Position numbers and translations under genes: made by a program. Positions 23,939 to 35,300 of a stretch of DNA of 64,000 nucleotides are shown here, piece after piece. Within the stretch, counting starts at the first letter, position 1. Each line of letters starts with the position of its first letter. This DNA is from a bacterium (GTDB taxonomy: Bacteria; Cyanobacteriota; Vampirovibrionia; Gastranaerophilales; Gastranaerophilaceae): NCBI GenBank assembly GCA_017396025.1, contig JAFQNF010000037.1, positions 1-64,000 on the forward strand. Reading direction: 5' to 3'. Under the pieces are notes generated by a model. It had not been told where the DNA came from, did no database searches, and saw nothing but the letters and a program-made list of their open reading frames with translations.

Positions 23939-26492
23939 GAATAATAACAGTTTAGAAGTAGATATTGAACAAGCAACACCAATGTTCAAACAGTTCCTTG
24001 AAATAAAAAGAAAATATCAAGGGGTTGTTCTTCTTTATCGTATGGGCGATTTTTATGAAGGTTTCTTTGAAGACGCTATCATTTTTAATCGTGAACTAGG
24101 TTTAACATTGACTCATAAAGAAGGTGGCGCACTAGGTAAAGTACCTATGGCAGGCATCCCTGTTAAATCTTTAAATACTTATATTCCAAAGCTTTTAGAA
24201 AAAAACATTAAAGTTGCAATTTGCGAACAATTAGAAAACCCAAAAGACGCAAAAGGGCTTGTAAAACGTGATATCGTTAAAACAATTACAGCTGGCACTT
24301 TAATGGAAATGAATTTACTTGAGCCAACAGGCAACAACTATTTGGCTGCTGTTATCCAAAATGATAAAGTTTTTGGCTTAGCTTATACAGATATTTCAAC
24401 AGGCGAGTTTAAAGTTACAAAAGGTTCATTAGAAGAAATTTTATCAGAACTAGCTAGAATCAAACCTGCTGAAATTCTTACACCAATAAAAAAACAAAAA
24501 CTTACACCATTTCAAATTGTTCCAGAAGAAAAAATCGATTTGCCAGAACAAATCTCTGCAATGTATCCTTGCACAAAAATGTCATGTTCAGCGTTCGACG
24601 AATTAAGAGCAGTTGAAAACTTAAAAAAATTATTCAATGTAGTTTCACTTGAATCCTTTGGATTTAGTGAATATAAAATAGCATTTTGCGCAGCAGGCGC
24701 AATTATTGACTATATTTTTGAAACACAAAAAGGTCAATTACCAAAATTTGATGTAATTTCACCATATTCAATTTCTGAATATTTATCATTAGATGCAAAC
24801 ACAAGAAGAAACTTAGAGTTAATTGAAACATCTAGAGATAAATCAAAATATGGAAGCTTATTATGGGCAATTGATAGAGTTAAAACCCCAATGGGTTCAA
24901 GATTATTAAAATCTTGGTTAACTCAGCCTGTTAAAAATATCGCTGAAATTACAAGAAGACAAAATTCTGTTGAAGAATTAATTGCTAACTCTCAAATGAG
25001 AATAACAATTTCTAACCTTCTAGGCAGAATGACAGATATTGAGCGTTTAGCTGTTAAATTAAGCAACTCTAGCATCAATCCAAGAGATTTTATATCGTTA
25101 AAAGAAACTTTATCACTTCTTCCAAACTTTAAAGCAACTCTTGGTAATTTTCAAAGTGAATACTTACAATGCCCACTAGAAAATATTGATGATTTAGTTG
25201 AATTTGCTTCAATTATCGCAAGAACTATTAAAGAAGAACCACCTGTTAACTTAAAAGATGGCGACATCATAAAAGATGAAGTAAATAGCGATTTAGACTA
25301 TTATAGAAGCCTTTTAAGTGGTGGGGAAGAATGGCTTAAAAACTTTGAAGAAGAACAAAAAGAAATTTCTGGCATTAAAAATTTAAGAGTTAGCTATAAC
25401 AGAAACTTTGGTTTCTTTATTGAAATTACAAAATCCAACTTAGCACAAGTTCCAATGAACTATGTAAGAAAGCAAACTCTTACAAACGCAGAAAGATTTA
25501 TTACAGAAGAATTAAGAAAACACGAAAATGATGTGTTATCAGCTCAATTTAAAACTATTGAGCTTGAACAAAAAATCTTTAACGACTTAGTTGAATATTC
25601 AAAAGCATTTGTGGATGATATTAAATCAATAGCGCATTTCTTATCAAAAGTGGATGTTTTACTTTCCTTTGCAACTGTTGCAATTGAATCAAACTACACA
25701 AGACCAGAAATAACAGATTCAGATGAATTATACATTAAAGATGGTCGTCATCCTGTTGTAGAAAAAATACTTCCAATGGGACAATATGTACCGAATGATT
25801 TGAAATTAATTGCTGATATTCATAACTTTGAAGATACACAATTTATGATTTTGACAGGGCCAAACATGGCAGGTAAATCAACTTATATGCGCCAAAATGC
25901 ATTAATAGTATTGCTTGCTCAAATCGGCTGCTATGTTCCTGCAACATACGCTAGAATTGGTATTGTAGATAAAATTTTCACCCGTGTTGGTGCTGTTGAT
26001 GATTTATCGTTAGGTCAATCTACATTTATGGTAGAAATGAGCGAAACAGCATACATTCTAAACAGCGCAACAGAAAAAAGCTTAATTTTATTAGATGAAA
26101 TCGGCAGAGGCACATCAACTTATGACGGCGTTGCTATTGCATGGTCCGTTGCTGAATACATTGCAACAAAAATAAAAGCACGCACAATATTTGCAACACA
26201 CTATCATGAATTAAATGTAATGCCAAAATCTATTGAACAAATTAAGAATTACAGAATTACATTATCTGAAGAAGATGGTCAAATCCAATTCTTAAGAAAA
26301 GTAGTTCCAGGTAGTGCAAGCAAAAGCTATGGTATCCAAGTAGCAAAAATGGCAGGGCTTCCAGATACAATTATCTCTAAAGCCGAAAATCTTATGACAA
26401 AGATGCAAAAGGATTACACAAAAGATTTATCACGCAAAAAAGCAAAACAAAAAGCAGCTGATGTTCCTCAATTAAGTTTGCTTTTTGACTAG
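23919..26492 (+). CDS. mutS: DNA mismatch repair protein MutS
   Basis: The mismatch-recognition ATPase, MutS1 type, at 857 residues. The N-terminal mismatch-binding domain contains the Phe-x-Glu region in MGDFYEGFFEDA; here it reads FYE, as expected. Connector, lever and clamp regions follow. The ABC-type ATPase has Walker A TGPNMAGKSTY, signature SLGQSTFMVEM, Walker B ILLDEIGRGTSTYDG and the ATHYHEL histidine. No strong ribosome-binding site precedes the ATG (23919); an internal start is less likely because residues from the first ATG are consistent with the family. mutL is not in the window. Confidence 0.97.
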   Translation: MIDEEIKNNNSLEVDIEQATPMFKQFLEIKRKYQGVVLLYRMGDFYEGFFEDAIIFNRELGLTLTHKEGGALGKVPMAGIPVKSLNTYIPKLLEKNIKVAICEQLENPKDAKGLVKRDIVKTITAGTLMEMNLLEPTGNNYLAAVIQNDKVFGLAYTDISTGEFKVTKGSLEEILSELARIKPAEILTPIKKQKLTPFQIVPEEKIDLPEQISAMYPCTKMSCSAFDELRAVENLKKLFNVVSLESFGFSEYKIAFCAAGAIIDYIFETQKGQLPKFDVISPYSISEYLSLDANTRRNLELIETSRDKSKYGSLLWAIDRVKTPMGSRLLKSWLTQPVKNIAEITRRQNSVEELIANSQMRITISNLLGRMTDIERLAVKLSNSSINPRDFISLKETLSLLPNFKATLGNFQSEYLQCPLENIDDLVEFASIIARTIKEEPPVNLKDGDIIKDEVNSDLDYYRSLLSGGEEWLKNFEEEQKEISGIKNLRVSYNRNFGFFIEITKSNLAQVPMNYVRKQTLTNAERFITEELRKHENDVLSAQFKTIELEQKIFNDLVEYSKAFVDDIKSIAHFLSKVDVLLSFATVAIESNYTRPEITDSDELYIKDGRHPVVEKILPMGQYVPNDLKLIADIHNFEDTQFMILTGPNMAGKSTYMRQNALIVLLAQIGCYVPATYARIGIVDKIFTRVGAVDDLSLGQSTFMVEMSETAYILNSATEKSLILLDEIGRGTSTYDGVAIAWSVAEYIATKIKARTIFATHYHELNVMPKSIEQIKNYRITLSEEDGQIQFLRKVVPGSASKSYGIQVAKMAGLPDTIISKAENLMTKMQKDYTKDLSRKKAKQKAADVPQLSLLFD

Positions 26493-26500
26493 AGGTTAAA

Positions 26501-28024
26501 ATGTCTAAGTTTTTTAAAAGCGACATCGGAATTATTTTATTAATAATTGTGCTATTTTTTGTAATTTTAAGCGATTTTTATTTAGCTCAAGGTCTTTTAT
26601 CCATTGACACAGGTAGGGAATTTTATATTCCTCAACAAATGCTAAATGGAGAAGTGCTTTATAAGGACATCTATAATATTTATGGTGCGTTATCATATCA
26701 AATTAATGCTATTTTATTCGCCATTTTTGGAGCTAAAATAACAACTCTTTATTGGGCTGGAATCTTAAATTCACTAGTTATAGTAACAACAATTTATTTA
26801 TTAAGCAGAGAATTTATGAAAAAAGGCTTATCTTTTATGGTAAGCACAGCCATTATGTTCTCTTTGGTATTTTCTACATTTTTGTATAATTCAAATTTAC
26901 CTTATGCTTATGCGATTTCTTACGCATTAAGCAGTTTTTTATTGTCAGTTTTATTTCTAATTAAATACATCAAAACAGAAGATAACAAAATGGCATATTT
27001 ATCCTGTTTATTTTGTGGAATAAGCTTGGCGAATAAATATGAATTCACTCTTCTACCTTTTATTTTGGTTTATGTATTAGGTTTTTTAAAACCAATTGGC
27101 ATAAAAAATGGATTAAAAGCGCTTGGATGTTTTATTTCAGTTCCTGCTATAAGCCATGGTGCACTTTTAATTCAAGGACTAAATTTTACAGATATAAAAG
27201 AAACAATAACACTATTTAAAAACCTTATTAGTGCGCCACTTCTAAAACTATTCTTTGAAAAATTTGGAGTATTTTTCAATGCAGAAGGAATTTTAAATTT
27301 AATAATTTCAAATAAGAGTTTTGCTATTTTTGGCTTATTGCCTATTTTAAACACTTTAGCATTAGCAATATTTTTCAAAAAAATATTTGAAGATAAAACT
27401 TTATTTGTTCTAATCCTATGCGCAATAACAGCTTGTGCAAAAACTTTCTTCTACTTAAATATAATCCACATGGGCGCATTTATGCTTCCTATTATTTTCT
27501 TAGCAACAATATGTTTAATTGATAAATTCACAAAGCAAAAAATATTTGTAAACACAGTTTTAATAGCAAGTATTTTGCTATTTCTTGCATTTGATATAAC
27601 TTCACTCAACGCTAAAAACTACGAACTTAAAACAGAAAAAGGACATCTTTATACTTATGCAAAAGATGGTATTCAAAATGAAACAGCTATTGATTTTGTA
27701 CTAAAAAACACAAACAAAACAGATAAAGTCGTAGTTATGCCAGAGGGCACATTCATCAACTTCACGACGGAGAGAAAAGGGGATGATTTTTATTACAACC
27801 TAAGCCCTCTATTTTATAATGATGTGTTTGGTGAAAAAAGAGTTATTAATCACTTCAAAGAAAACATGCCTGAATATTTTATAATCGTTCCAATTAACCA
27901 TATCGAATATGGAAGCAGTTATTTTGGAAAAGATTATGCACAAAATTTTTATGAGATGATTGTTAATAACTACGAATTAGTTGAAGAGAAAAACGATATT
28001 AAATTTTTTAGAAAGAAAATATAA
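26501..28024 (+). CDS. Multi-pass membrane protein, GT-C (family 39-like) glycosyltransferase candidate
   Basis: 507 residues with about 10-11 hydrophobic helices and a C-terminal extracytoplasmic domain of about 110 residues. The first extracytoplasmic loop has SIDTGREFYIPQQMLNGEVLYKDIYN, matching the D.GRE...p..ml.G..lYkDi pattern of GT-C lipid-linked sugar transferases of the PMT/ArnT type. The loop acidic residue would be catalytic. Donor and acceptor are unknown. GAGG lies 6 nt before the ATG. It starts 8 bp after mutS and overlaps rimO by one base, so the three form an apparent operon. Confidence 0.7.
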   Translation: MSKFFKSDIGIILLIIVLFFVILSDFYLAQGLLSIDTGREFYIPQQMLNGEVLYKDIYNIYGALSYQINAILFAIFGAKITTLYWAGILNSLVIVTTIYLLSREFMKKGLSFMVSTAIMFSLVFSTFLYNSNLPYAYAISYALSSFLLSVLFLIKYIKTEDNKMAYLSCLFCGISLANKYEFTLLPFILVYVLGFLKPIGIKNGLKALGCFISVPAISHGALLIQGLNFTDIKETITLFKNLISAPLLKLFFEKFGVFFNAEGILNLIISNKSFAIFGLLPILNTLALAIFFKKIFEDKTLFVLILCAITACAKTFFYLNIIHMGAFMLPIIFLATICLIDKFTKQKIFVNTVLIASILLFLAFDITSLNAKNYELKTEKGHLYTYAKDGIQNETAIDFVLKNTNKTDKVVVMPEGTFINFTTERKGDDFYYNLSPLFYNDVFGEKRVINHFKENMPEYFIIVPINHIEYGSSYFGKDYAQNFYEMIVNNYELVEEKNDIKFFRKKI

Positions 28025-29328
28025 TGAGACAAATTGCACTAATTAATCATGGCTGCGCTAAAAACCTTATAGATTCTGAATTGATGTTAGGTAAACTCGC
28101 ACAAAATGGCTATAAAATCACGCTTGATGAAACAAAAGCAGATATTGTTATCATAAACACTTGCTCATTTATCAACGATGCAGAAAAAGAATCAGTAGCC
28201 TCTATTTTTGAAATGATTAACGCAGGTAAAAAAATCATCATTGCAGGTTGTCTTCCGCAAAAACATAAAAAAGAATTGCAAGAACTTATCCCAGAAGCAC
28301 TAGCATTCATTGGGACATCTGATATTGATAAGATTGTCGATGTAGTTAAGAAAGTAACTAAAGATAAAAAAATCAGATACGAAGTTAACGAAAAGCCAGA
28401 ATATAACTATCCAGAAGATATTGAGCGTCAACAAATTACAATGGGTGCAAGTTCATACATAAAAATTGCCGAAGGCTGTGACTTTAGATGTGGATATTGC
28501 ATTATTCCAAGCTTAAGAGGTCCATATAAATCAAGAAAAATTGAAAACATAGTGGCAGAAGCAAAAGCACTTGCGGATAAAGGAACAACTGAAATTGTCT
28601 TAATCGCCCAAGACACAACTAGCTACGGAAAAGATTTATACGGAAAACCATCACTTAAAGAGCTGTTAATCGAATTAAACAAAATTGAAAACCTAAGCTG
28701 GATAAGAATAATGTATACATACCCATCACTTTTGAGTGATGACTTACTTGAAACAATTAACAGCCTAGATAAAGTTGTAAAATACATTGATGTTCCGCTT
28801 CAACACGTTAGCAAAAATATGCTTGAAGCTATGAACCGACCTGTTATGGATTATAAAAAGCTAATTAAAAAAATGCGCAAATTAATCCCTAATGTAGCAA
28901 TTAGAACAACATTTATTGTTGGATACCCAACAGAAACCGAAGAAAACTACAAAGAACTTTACGACTTTATAAAAGAAATGAAAATCGATAGACTTGGCGT
29001 ATTTGAGTTTTCAAAAGAAAAAAATACAAAATCATATTCTATGAAGCCTCAAATTTTAGCTAAAGTTAAAAAACAAAGAAAAAATGAACTTATGAAACTT
29101 CAACAACAAGTTTCAAAAGAAATAAACGCAAAATTAATCGGTAAAAATATTGACTGTATTGTTGAATCAATTAATGAAGATGGCGCAATAGTTGCACGTT
29201 CTTACAAAGACGCACCAGAAGTTGACTGCCTCGTATTTATAGAAACAGAAAATCCTGTGCTCCCTGGTGATATAATAACCGTTAAAATAACAGGGGCAAA
29301 TGAATACGATTTAATAGCAAAATATTAA
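28024..29328 (+). CDS. rimO: Ribosomal protein S12 methylthiotransferase RimO
   Basis: A radical-SAM enzyme that methylthiolates the conserved Asp of ribosomal protein S12. At 434 residues it has the normal length. The N-terminal UPF0004 domain carries three cluster cysteines (C11 in HGCAKNLIDSE, C47, C76). The radical SAM domain has CxxxCxxC (C152, C156, C159, GCDFRCGYCIIP). A C-terminal TRAM domain follows. GCAKNLIDSE favours RimO over MiaB. It is the last gene of the mutS-membrane protein-rimO run and ends at a terminator. Confidence 0.95.
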   Translation: MRQIALINHGCAKNLIDSELMLGKLAQNGYKITLDETKADIVIINTCSFINDAEKESVASIFEMINAGKKIIIAGCLPQKHKKELQELIPEALAFIGTSDIDKIVDVVKKVTKDKKIRYEVNEKPEYNYPEDIERQQITMGASSYIKIAEGCDFRCGYCIIPSLRGPYKSRKIENIVAEAKALADKGTTEIVLIAQDTTSYGKDLYGKPSLKELLIELNKIENLSWIRIMYTYPSLLSDDLLETINSLDKVVKYIDVPLQHVSKNMLEAMNRPVMDYKKLIKKMRKLIPNVAIRTTFIVGYPTETEENYKELYDFIKEMKIDRLGVFEFSKEKNTKSYSMKPQILAKVKKQRKNELMKLQQQVSKEINAKLIGKNIDCIVESINEDGAIVARSYKDAPEVDCLVFIETENPVLPGDIITVKITGANEYDLIAKY

Positions 29329-29331
29329 TAA

Positions 29332-29360
29332 AAAAACTCCCGATTAAGTCGGGAGTTTTT
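29332..29360. terminator. Bidirectional terminator between rimO and the metzincin gene
   Basis: AAAAACTCCCGA / TCGGGAGTTTTT form a perfect 12-bp stem with a 5-nt loop and T tracts on both strands, between convergent genes. Confidence 0.92.
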
Positions 29361-29364
29361 ATTT

Positions 29365-30903
29365 TTATGAACCTAAGAATTCTCTTTTTACTTTCTTGTA
29401 TTTCATAACTCTTCTATCATTCATTGATCTTGGATTTTCTCTTACAAGTTTTTCAATAACTTCTTTTGCTTTTCCTTGTTCACGATTTTTGTTGTATACT
29501 TCTGCAAGTTTCAAAGCAATTTCAATATGATCTGGATATGTTCTATTCAACAATTCAAGTTTTTCTCTTGCAATTGATTCTCTGCCAAGTCTCAAATCTA
29601 TAAATGATTCAAGAATTTGTGTTTCTAAATCGTCTTCAATTTTAATAGCATAGTTTAAATATTTTTCTGCCATTTCATACTCTTCCATTTTATAGAAATT
29701 AGCAGCTAAATTATAAAGAATTACATGCTGATTTCTAAAATCACTAGAAACCAATGGAAGCACCTTATTCAAAATGTAATTTGAACGAGGATATTGTTTT
29801 TTATAAGCATAGTTGATAGCTAAATCAACCCAAATAATAATATTTTGTCTATCATCTTTTAATTGAGAAATTAATCTTTGAATTTCTAACTCAAAGTTTT
29901 CCCCTGGATATGTAGTCAAAACATTATGATAATACATATTTGAATATTCTTCAGGTGGTATTGGTTTATCAATAATATCTGGAATCATCTTATAAAGTAA
30001 TAAAACTGTATTTATATCTCTATTAGAAAGTTCTTTTGCAACTGTTGTATGGTCAACCATATCACCAGAATAATACATAACATCATCTTCATTAGCACTA
30101 TGTCCCCATAGACCTAATGCGTGACCAATTTCATGTTGTGCTAAAGAAAGTAATTTATCGCTTGTGTATTCTCTTGAATATGCATCAACTCTTTTCATTT
30201 CGATATCCATTTTTTCCAATTTGATATCTTTAAATACCGGAGTTACTACCGCAGATAAATTAGGGTTATTTTTTGTATATTTTTGATCAAGATGTTCAAC
30301 AAAAGTAACGCCAATTTGAGCAACTTTCGGATTTTGAACTTCTTGGAATTTAATTACACCATTTGTTGCATTTTGCCAATTTTCAAATGCTTGTTTAACA
30401 GTATCTGTATATTCACTTGGAATAGACATATGGCTTGATATGTGATATTTGATTGGTTCAGAATTATTCCAACGAATCAGCATATCCTCATATAAAACGT
30501 TATCTGCATAGTTTGGACCTACTGATTTATCCATCGCTTTACGCATATTTAGAAGAACTTCTTCTGCAACATTACTTGCTTCTTCGCAATCTTCTAATTG
30601 TGCAATTTCATACAATGCTTTTTGATTTTCATAAGTTGGTTCTAATTTAGATAATGTTAAAGCTTTATAATAAACTGGTTCGTCATCATATGGATTTGCA
30701 TCTGCAGCCATATTGAACATTTTCATAGCTTTTTCGTAATTACCAAGTTCATAATATTTTTTACCTTGACTCATCAGATGACTTGGCATCATATTTTTCA
30801 TGTAAAATAAAAATCCAAGAACTAAGAATAATAAAATCCCAAAAATGATTAATGATGTTTTGAGATTTTGAGTTTTCTTCTCTTTTGTTTGAGCATCTAC
30901 CAT
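29365..30903 (-). CDS. Membrane-anchored metzincin-type zinc protease with TPR repeats
   Basis: 512 residues. An N-terminal transmembrane anchor (about 15-36) is followed by a TPR pair (about 42-105). The protease domain is at about 140-290, with the metzincin zinc site HEIGHALGLWGH (257-268) and a Met-turn VMYY (275-278), as in M10 matrixin-like proteases. More TPR-like helices fill 350-490. The catalytic domain probably faces the periplasm. The TPR flanks suggest a partner or self-inhibitory contact. AAGGAGAA precedes the ATG. It is the last gene of the smc-scpA-scpB run, 14 bp after scpB, an unusual neighbour. No propeptide cysteine switch is evident. Confidence 0.8.
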   Translation of the reverse strand: MVDAQTKEKKTQNLKTSLIIFGILLFLVLGFLFYMKNMMPSHLMSQGKKYYELGNYEKAMKMFNMAADANPYDDEPVYYKALTLSKLEPTYENQKALYEIAQLEDCEEASNVAEEVLLNMRKAMDKSVGPNYADNVLYEDMLIRWNNSEPIKYHISSHMSIPSEYTDTVKQAFENWQNATNGVIKFQEVQNPKVAQIGVTFVEHLDQKYTKNNPNLSAVVTPVFKDIKLEKMDIEMKRVDAYSREYTSDKLLSLAQHEIGHALGLWGHSANEDDVMYYSGDMVDHTTVAKELSNRDINTVLLLYKMIPDIIDKPIPPEEYSNMYYHNVLTTYPGENFELEIQRLISQLKDDRQNIIIWVDLAINYAYKKQYPRSNYILNKVLPLVSSDFRNQHVILYNLAANFYKMEEYEMAEKYLNYAIKIEDDLETQILESFIDLRLGRESIAREKLELLNRTYPDHIEIALKLAEVYNKNREQGKAKEVIEKLVRENPRSMNDRRVMKYKKVKREFLGS

Positions 30904-30917
30904 ACATTCTCCTTATA

Positions 30918-31433
30918 TTATTTATTTAATTCCAATATTTCAGATAATTTATTCATTTCCAACTTAGATAATATTTCAGAGTTTCCTTTTATTTTAAAGT
31001 ATTCTGCAAATTTAGGAGTTGTTTTTAAATTATAAGAACGACCATTTGAGTCTTTCTTTCTGCTTATCAAACCTTTTTCAACAAGTTCAGATACATGGTC
31101 ATACGCTGTTGACCCTCTCAATTCTTTCAATAAAGATTGTCTTATAGGTTGTTTTAAAGCAATAACTAAAAGTGTTTTTAATGTTGCATTAGATATATCA
31201 ATAGGGCAAAGTTTTTCAACAATATCCATATATTCATCTTTTACCTGAATAATATATCCATTTTCATCATCAATTTCTAAAGCACCATCACGAGATGAAT
31301 AATCAACAATCAAAGAAAGCATTGCATCTTCAACTTCCATTTCATCTGCTTCTAGAATAGTAGCAATTTCTTTTATATCAACAGCTCGACCTGTTACAAA
31401 TAATACAGCTTCAATTCTTGCTTTTAAATCCAT
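30918..31433 (-). CDS. scpB: Segregation and condensation protein B
   Basis: The winged-helix partner of the SMC-ScpA kleisin complex, which organises and segregates chromosomes. 171 residues, on the short side for the family. Residues from MDLKARIEAVLFVTGRAVDI match the conserved N-terminus. A second winged helix contains LLVIALKQPIRQSLLKELRG and the conserved DHVSELVEKGLI. It lies in the order smc-scpA-scpB with 9 bp to scpA. Confidence 0.92.
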   Translation of the reverse strand: MDLKARIEAVLFVTGRAVDIKEIATILEADEMEVEDAMLSLIVDYSSRDGALEIDDENGYIIQVKDEYMDIVEKLCPIDISNATLKTLLVIALKQPIRQSLLKELRGSTAYDHVSELVEKGLISRKKDSNGRSYNLKTTPKFAEYFKIKGNSEILSKLEMNKLSEILELNK

Positions 31434-31442
31434 ACCGCCCGC

Positions 31443-32315
31443 CTATGCCGTTTGCTCTTCTTCAAGGCGCTGTTCTGGAGCTTTGCCTTTTACTACATAT
31501 AAATCCGAATAGAATTCATCTTGTTCTAAATCAAATTCGCTATCAACAGTCAAAAATAACAATGCCATATAAGCTGAAATTTTATCTAGACCTAATAAAG
31601 TTAAAGTATTCAACTCAACTTTTTCTTCTTTTTCAAAGATTTTAACTAAGTTTTCATGAAGAATTTTTATACTGCTTTCAATATATTCTTCATGTGCCAT
31701 ATTAATAATGTCATCAGCAGACATATTTTTATAACTACGAACTCTTCTTTGTTGAGCACGCTCAATTTGGCTTTGAATTTGTTGTTTTTTTTCAATTTGT
31801 TCGTAGAACTCTAACTGTCTAATTAAATCTTTTAAAGTTACAATTCTGTTTCTATTTAATTTAACACTTGTCCTTCTTTGAATAATATCTTCAATAGGAA
31901 TAACATTATCTGGAAAATCTTGATAATAAAGGTCTTCATTAAATCTTGAATCGTCATCATCATATTCTGGGTTAAATTCTTCTTGAATTTCAAATTGCAT
32001 TGGATCAATGCCAACTAAAACATTAGATTTCAATTTTAAAAGCACTGCCAAGAAAAATAACGCTCTACCTGTAACTCTTAAATTATTTGATTTACTTTCT
32101 GCGATATGAAGCATATATTTATCTGCAATATCAGCAATATCAATATTCCAAGGATCAATTTTACCTTGTTTTGCCATTTGAACTAAAACTTCAATACCGT
32201 CTAATTCTTCACTCGGAGTATCTAAAATAGAATCAGGAGTAAACCCTAAATCTCTTTTGTAAGATTCAGGAGTCGTTTGCATATAAAAATTTTCTGTATC
32301 CTTTGGATTTAACAT
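31443..32315 (-). CDS. scpA: Segregation and condensation protein A (kleisin)
   Basis: The kleisin subunit bridging the two SMC heads; 290 residues. An N-terminal domain with LDGIEVLVQMAKQGKIDPWNIDIADIADKY, highly typical of ScpA, binds the SMC neck. An acidic linker follows (about 120-160), then a C-terminal winged helix (about 220-280) that binds the other SMC head. A long N-terminal segment (about 37 residues) before the typical start may be a lineage extension. It starts 4 bp after smc stops. Confidence 0.92.
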   Translation of the reverse strand: MLNPKDTENFYMQTTPESYKRDLGFTPDSILDTPSEELDGIEVLVQMAKQGKIDPWNIDIADIADKYMLHIAESKSNNLRVTGRALFFLAVLLKLKSNVLVGIDPMQFEIQEEFNPEYDDDDSRFNEDLYYQDFPDNVIPIEDIIQRRTSVKLNRNRIVTLKDLIRQLEFYEQIEKKQQIQSQIERAQQRRVRSYKNMSADDIINMAHEEYIESSIKILHENLVKIFEKEEKVELNTLTLLGLDKISAYMALLFLTVDSEFDLEQDEFYSDLYVVKGKAPEQRLEEEQTA

Positions 32316-32319
32316 CTAA

Positions 32320-35300
32320 TTAGTCCCTAAATTTAACCCCAGTAACCTTGGTTTTTCCACGTTCTTTTTGAGTAACACCTATTGTCCTATTAGCTGATTC
32401 TATCATAGGTTTTCTGTGACTAACTACTATAAATTGCGTATTTTTTGCTTGTTCTTGAATAATATCTGCAAGTTTTTCTACATTTATACCATCTAAGTTA
32501 GCATCTACCTCGTCTAGTGCGTAGAATGGAGCAGGTAAATATTTTTGAATAGCAAATACGAAAGCTAGTGCTGTTAGCGATTTTTCGCCACCTGATAATG
32601 CGCCTAATTTTTGTTTTTGTTTATCTCTTAATTGCGCTTGAATTGTTAAACCACCTTCAAACGGATTTTCTGGATTTTCAAGTAATAATTTACCTTCACC
32701 ATCTGATAACTTACCAAAAATTTCGATAAAGTTATCATTTATATTGTTATAAGTTTTCATGAACGTTTCTTTTTTAATTTGTTCATAACCACTCATTTTT
32801 TCTAAAATTTGTTTGCGCTCATTTGTTAATGTTTCAATTTGCGCTTTCTTTTCTTCTTGTCTTGCTTTTACTTCATCATAAGCTTGAATAGCAAGCATAT
32901 TAACAGGTTCCATCTCTTCCATACGTTTTTGTAAACGCTGAATTTTGTTTGTAATTTCTTCTGTTGAAACTTCTGTTGGAACTAATGCATTAATATCAAC
33001 ATCATTATTTTTTAATTCTTCTCTAATCTCTTCAAGTTGAGGTTCTAACTCACGTCTTCTAGCTTTAAACGCTTCAACTTGCTCACCAATTCTCTCAATT
33101 TCATTGGTGATTTTATTCTTGTTATTTTCAGCAGCTAAAAGTTCTTCTTGAACCAAATCTCTTTGTTTTTGAAGTTCAAGCAATTTTTCACCTAAAGTTT
33201 TAATTTTTTCTTCAAGTTCAGCTGCTTTCACTTCAATTTCTTTAATTTCTTCAGCATATTTAACTTTATCTTGAGCCCCAATTTCGTTGTCTTTTAACAA
33301 TCTTTGGATTTGTTCTTCTTTTGCTTTAATTAATTCTTTATTGAAGTCAATATCTCTATTTGCTTCAGAAATTTCATTATTACATTTTAAAATTTTATTT
33401 TGATATTCTTTGATTTGATTTTCAATTGCAGCAGTCATTTCCTTAAGCTTTTTAAGTTCGCCTTCGGTCATTTTGCTTTCAATTTCAGCAATCTTATCTT
33501 GAAGAACAAGCATTTTATCATTCAAATCAACCATTTTTTCTTCATATTTTTCAAGTTTCTTTTCAATAGCTTGAACTTTTGGTTCATTTTCTTTGATTGT
33601 TTTATTGTATTCTTCAATTCTTTGTTCATTATTTTGAGAATTATTGTTCAAATTATTCAGCTCAATTTTTGCACCATTTAGGGCTGTCATTGTATTTGAA
33701 TAATTTGCTCTAATTTTTTCTTGCTTTGCTTCAAGTTCTTTTCTTGTTGCTTCAAGTGCTTGATATTGTTTTTGTAATTCAGCAAAACGAGTTTTATATT
33801 TATTCAACTCTTCATCTTGATTTTGGCTAAATTTCAAACCAGTATCACGTCTATCACCACCAGTGATAGCACCAGATTTTTCAAACAAGCTTCCATCTAA
33901 AGTAACTAAACGGAATTTACCAATTAATCTTTTTGCGCAATCATAATCTTCAACAATTAAAGTATCACCTAATGCATAGAAGAAAGCATCTAAATATTTA
34001 TCATCAAAATCAATAAGGTTAATAGCATAATCTATAACACCTTTTTCTTTTGGTAATTTCAAACTAGATGGTGCTGGTTTCATTTTATCTAATGGTAAGA
34101 ATGTTGCACTACCTGCTCTTGCAGACTTTAAATAGTCAATACATGTGCGAGCAACATCAACATCATCAACAACAATGTTTTTCATTCTACCGCCCATTGC
34201 AACTTCTAATGCTGTTGAATATTCCTTATCAACACTACCCAATTGCAACAATGGAGCATGAACACCACGTATTTTTGCTTTTAAAATTGAATCAATAGCA
34301 CGGCCAAGATTTACTTCTTCATAAGCACTTTTTTGAGCTTCTATTGTAATAATCTTTCTTTGCGCCATTTGAATATCATGCATTAAGTCAGACAATTCAT
34401 TTTTATTTTTGTCTAAATTATACATAACATTTTCTTGCGCTAATTTATAATCAGCCTGCTCTTTTGTTAATTCTTCCACTTGAATTTGAAGCTTATCTTT
34501 GTTGTCTTTAAAATTAGCTTTAAAAGCAGTTAACTCTGCAAGTGATTTTTTAGCGTTTTCAATATCTTTTTTGCAAGAAGCCAACTCTGTCTCTAATGGA
34601 ATAGTCTCTGATTTTATATTCCACTCATCTTCTTTTAATTTTTCAAGTTCCTTCTTTAAGTTATTTCTTTCTTCAATTTGCTTATCAGCATTTTTGTTTA
34701 AACCAGAAACTTCTTCTAAAATCTTTTGAAGTTCAGCTTCTTGGATTTTAATATTTTCTTCAATTGAAGCAATTTCCGCTTTTTTCTCTTCAATCTTCAA
34801 ATTGATTTTTTCAATTTTTTCTTTATGGTTATCGATACCATTTTTAGAGTTTTCAATGGTTTTTAGGTTATCATGAATAGTTTTTTCAACAGAACTAATT
34901 GCCAAATTTTTTCTTGAAATTTGACCTTTCAATTCTTCTAATTGTTTTTTAGTTTCAATTTGTTCTGCTTCACCATTACTTTTAACAAGTTCTGAAATTT
35001 CTTTGTATCTTTGCTTAATTTCAAGAAGAGAATCTTCTAACTTTTTAAGGTTATTTTCTTCTTCTTTTTTCTTTTTGTTAAACTCCAAAATATTTTGGTG
35101 AGCTAACTCTAAATTTCTTTTTATATCAAAGTATTTAACAGTCGTAATTTGGCTCTCTAGCTGGAATTTTTCAGTTTTTAATTTTTGATATTTTAAAGCT
35201 GTTTCTTTCTCTTGAGCCAATCTTTCGATAGATGATTCAATTTCAGTCAAGATTAAATTAGCATTTTCAACTCTTTCTTCAACAGTTAAAAGCTCTTCTT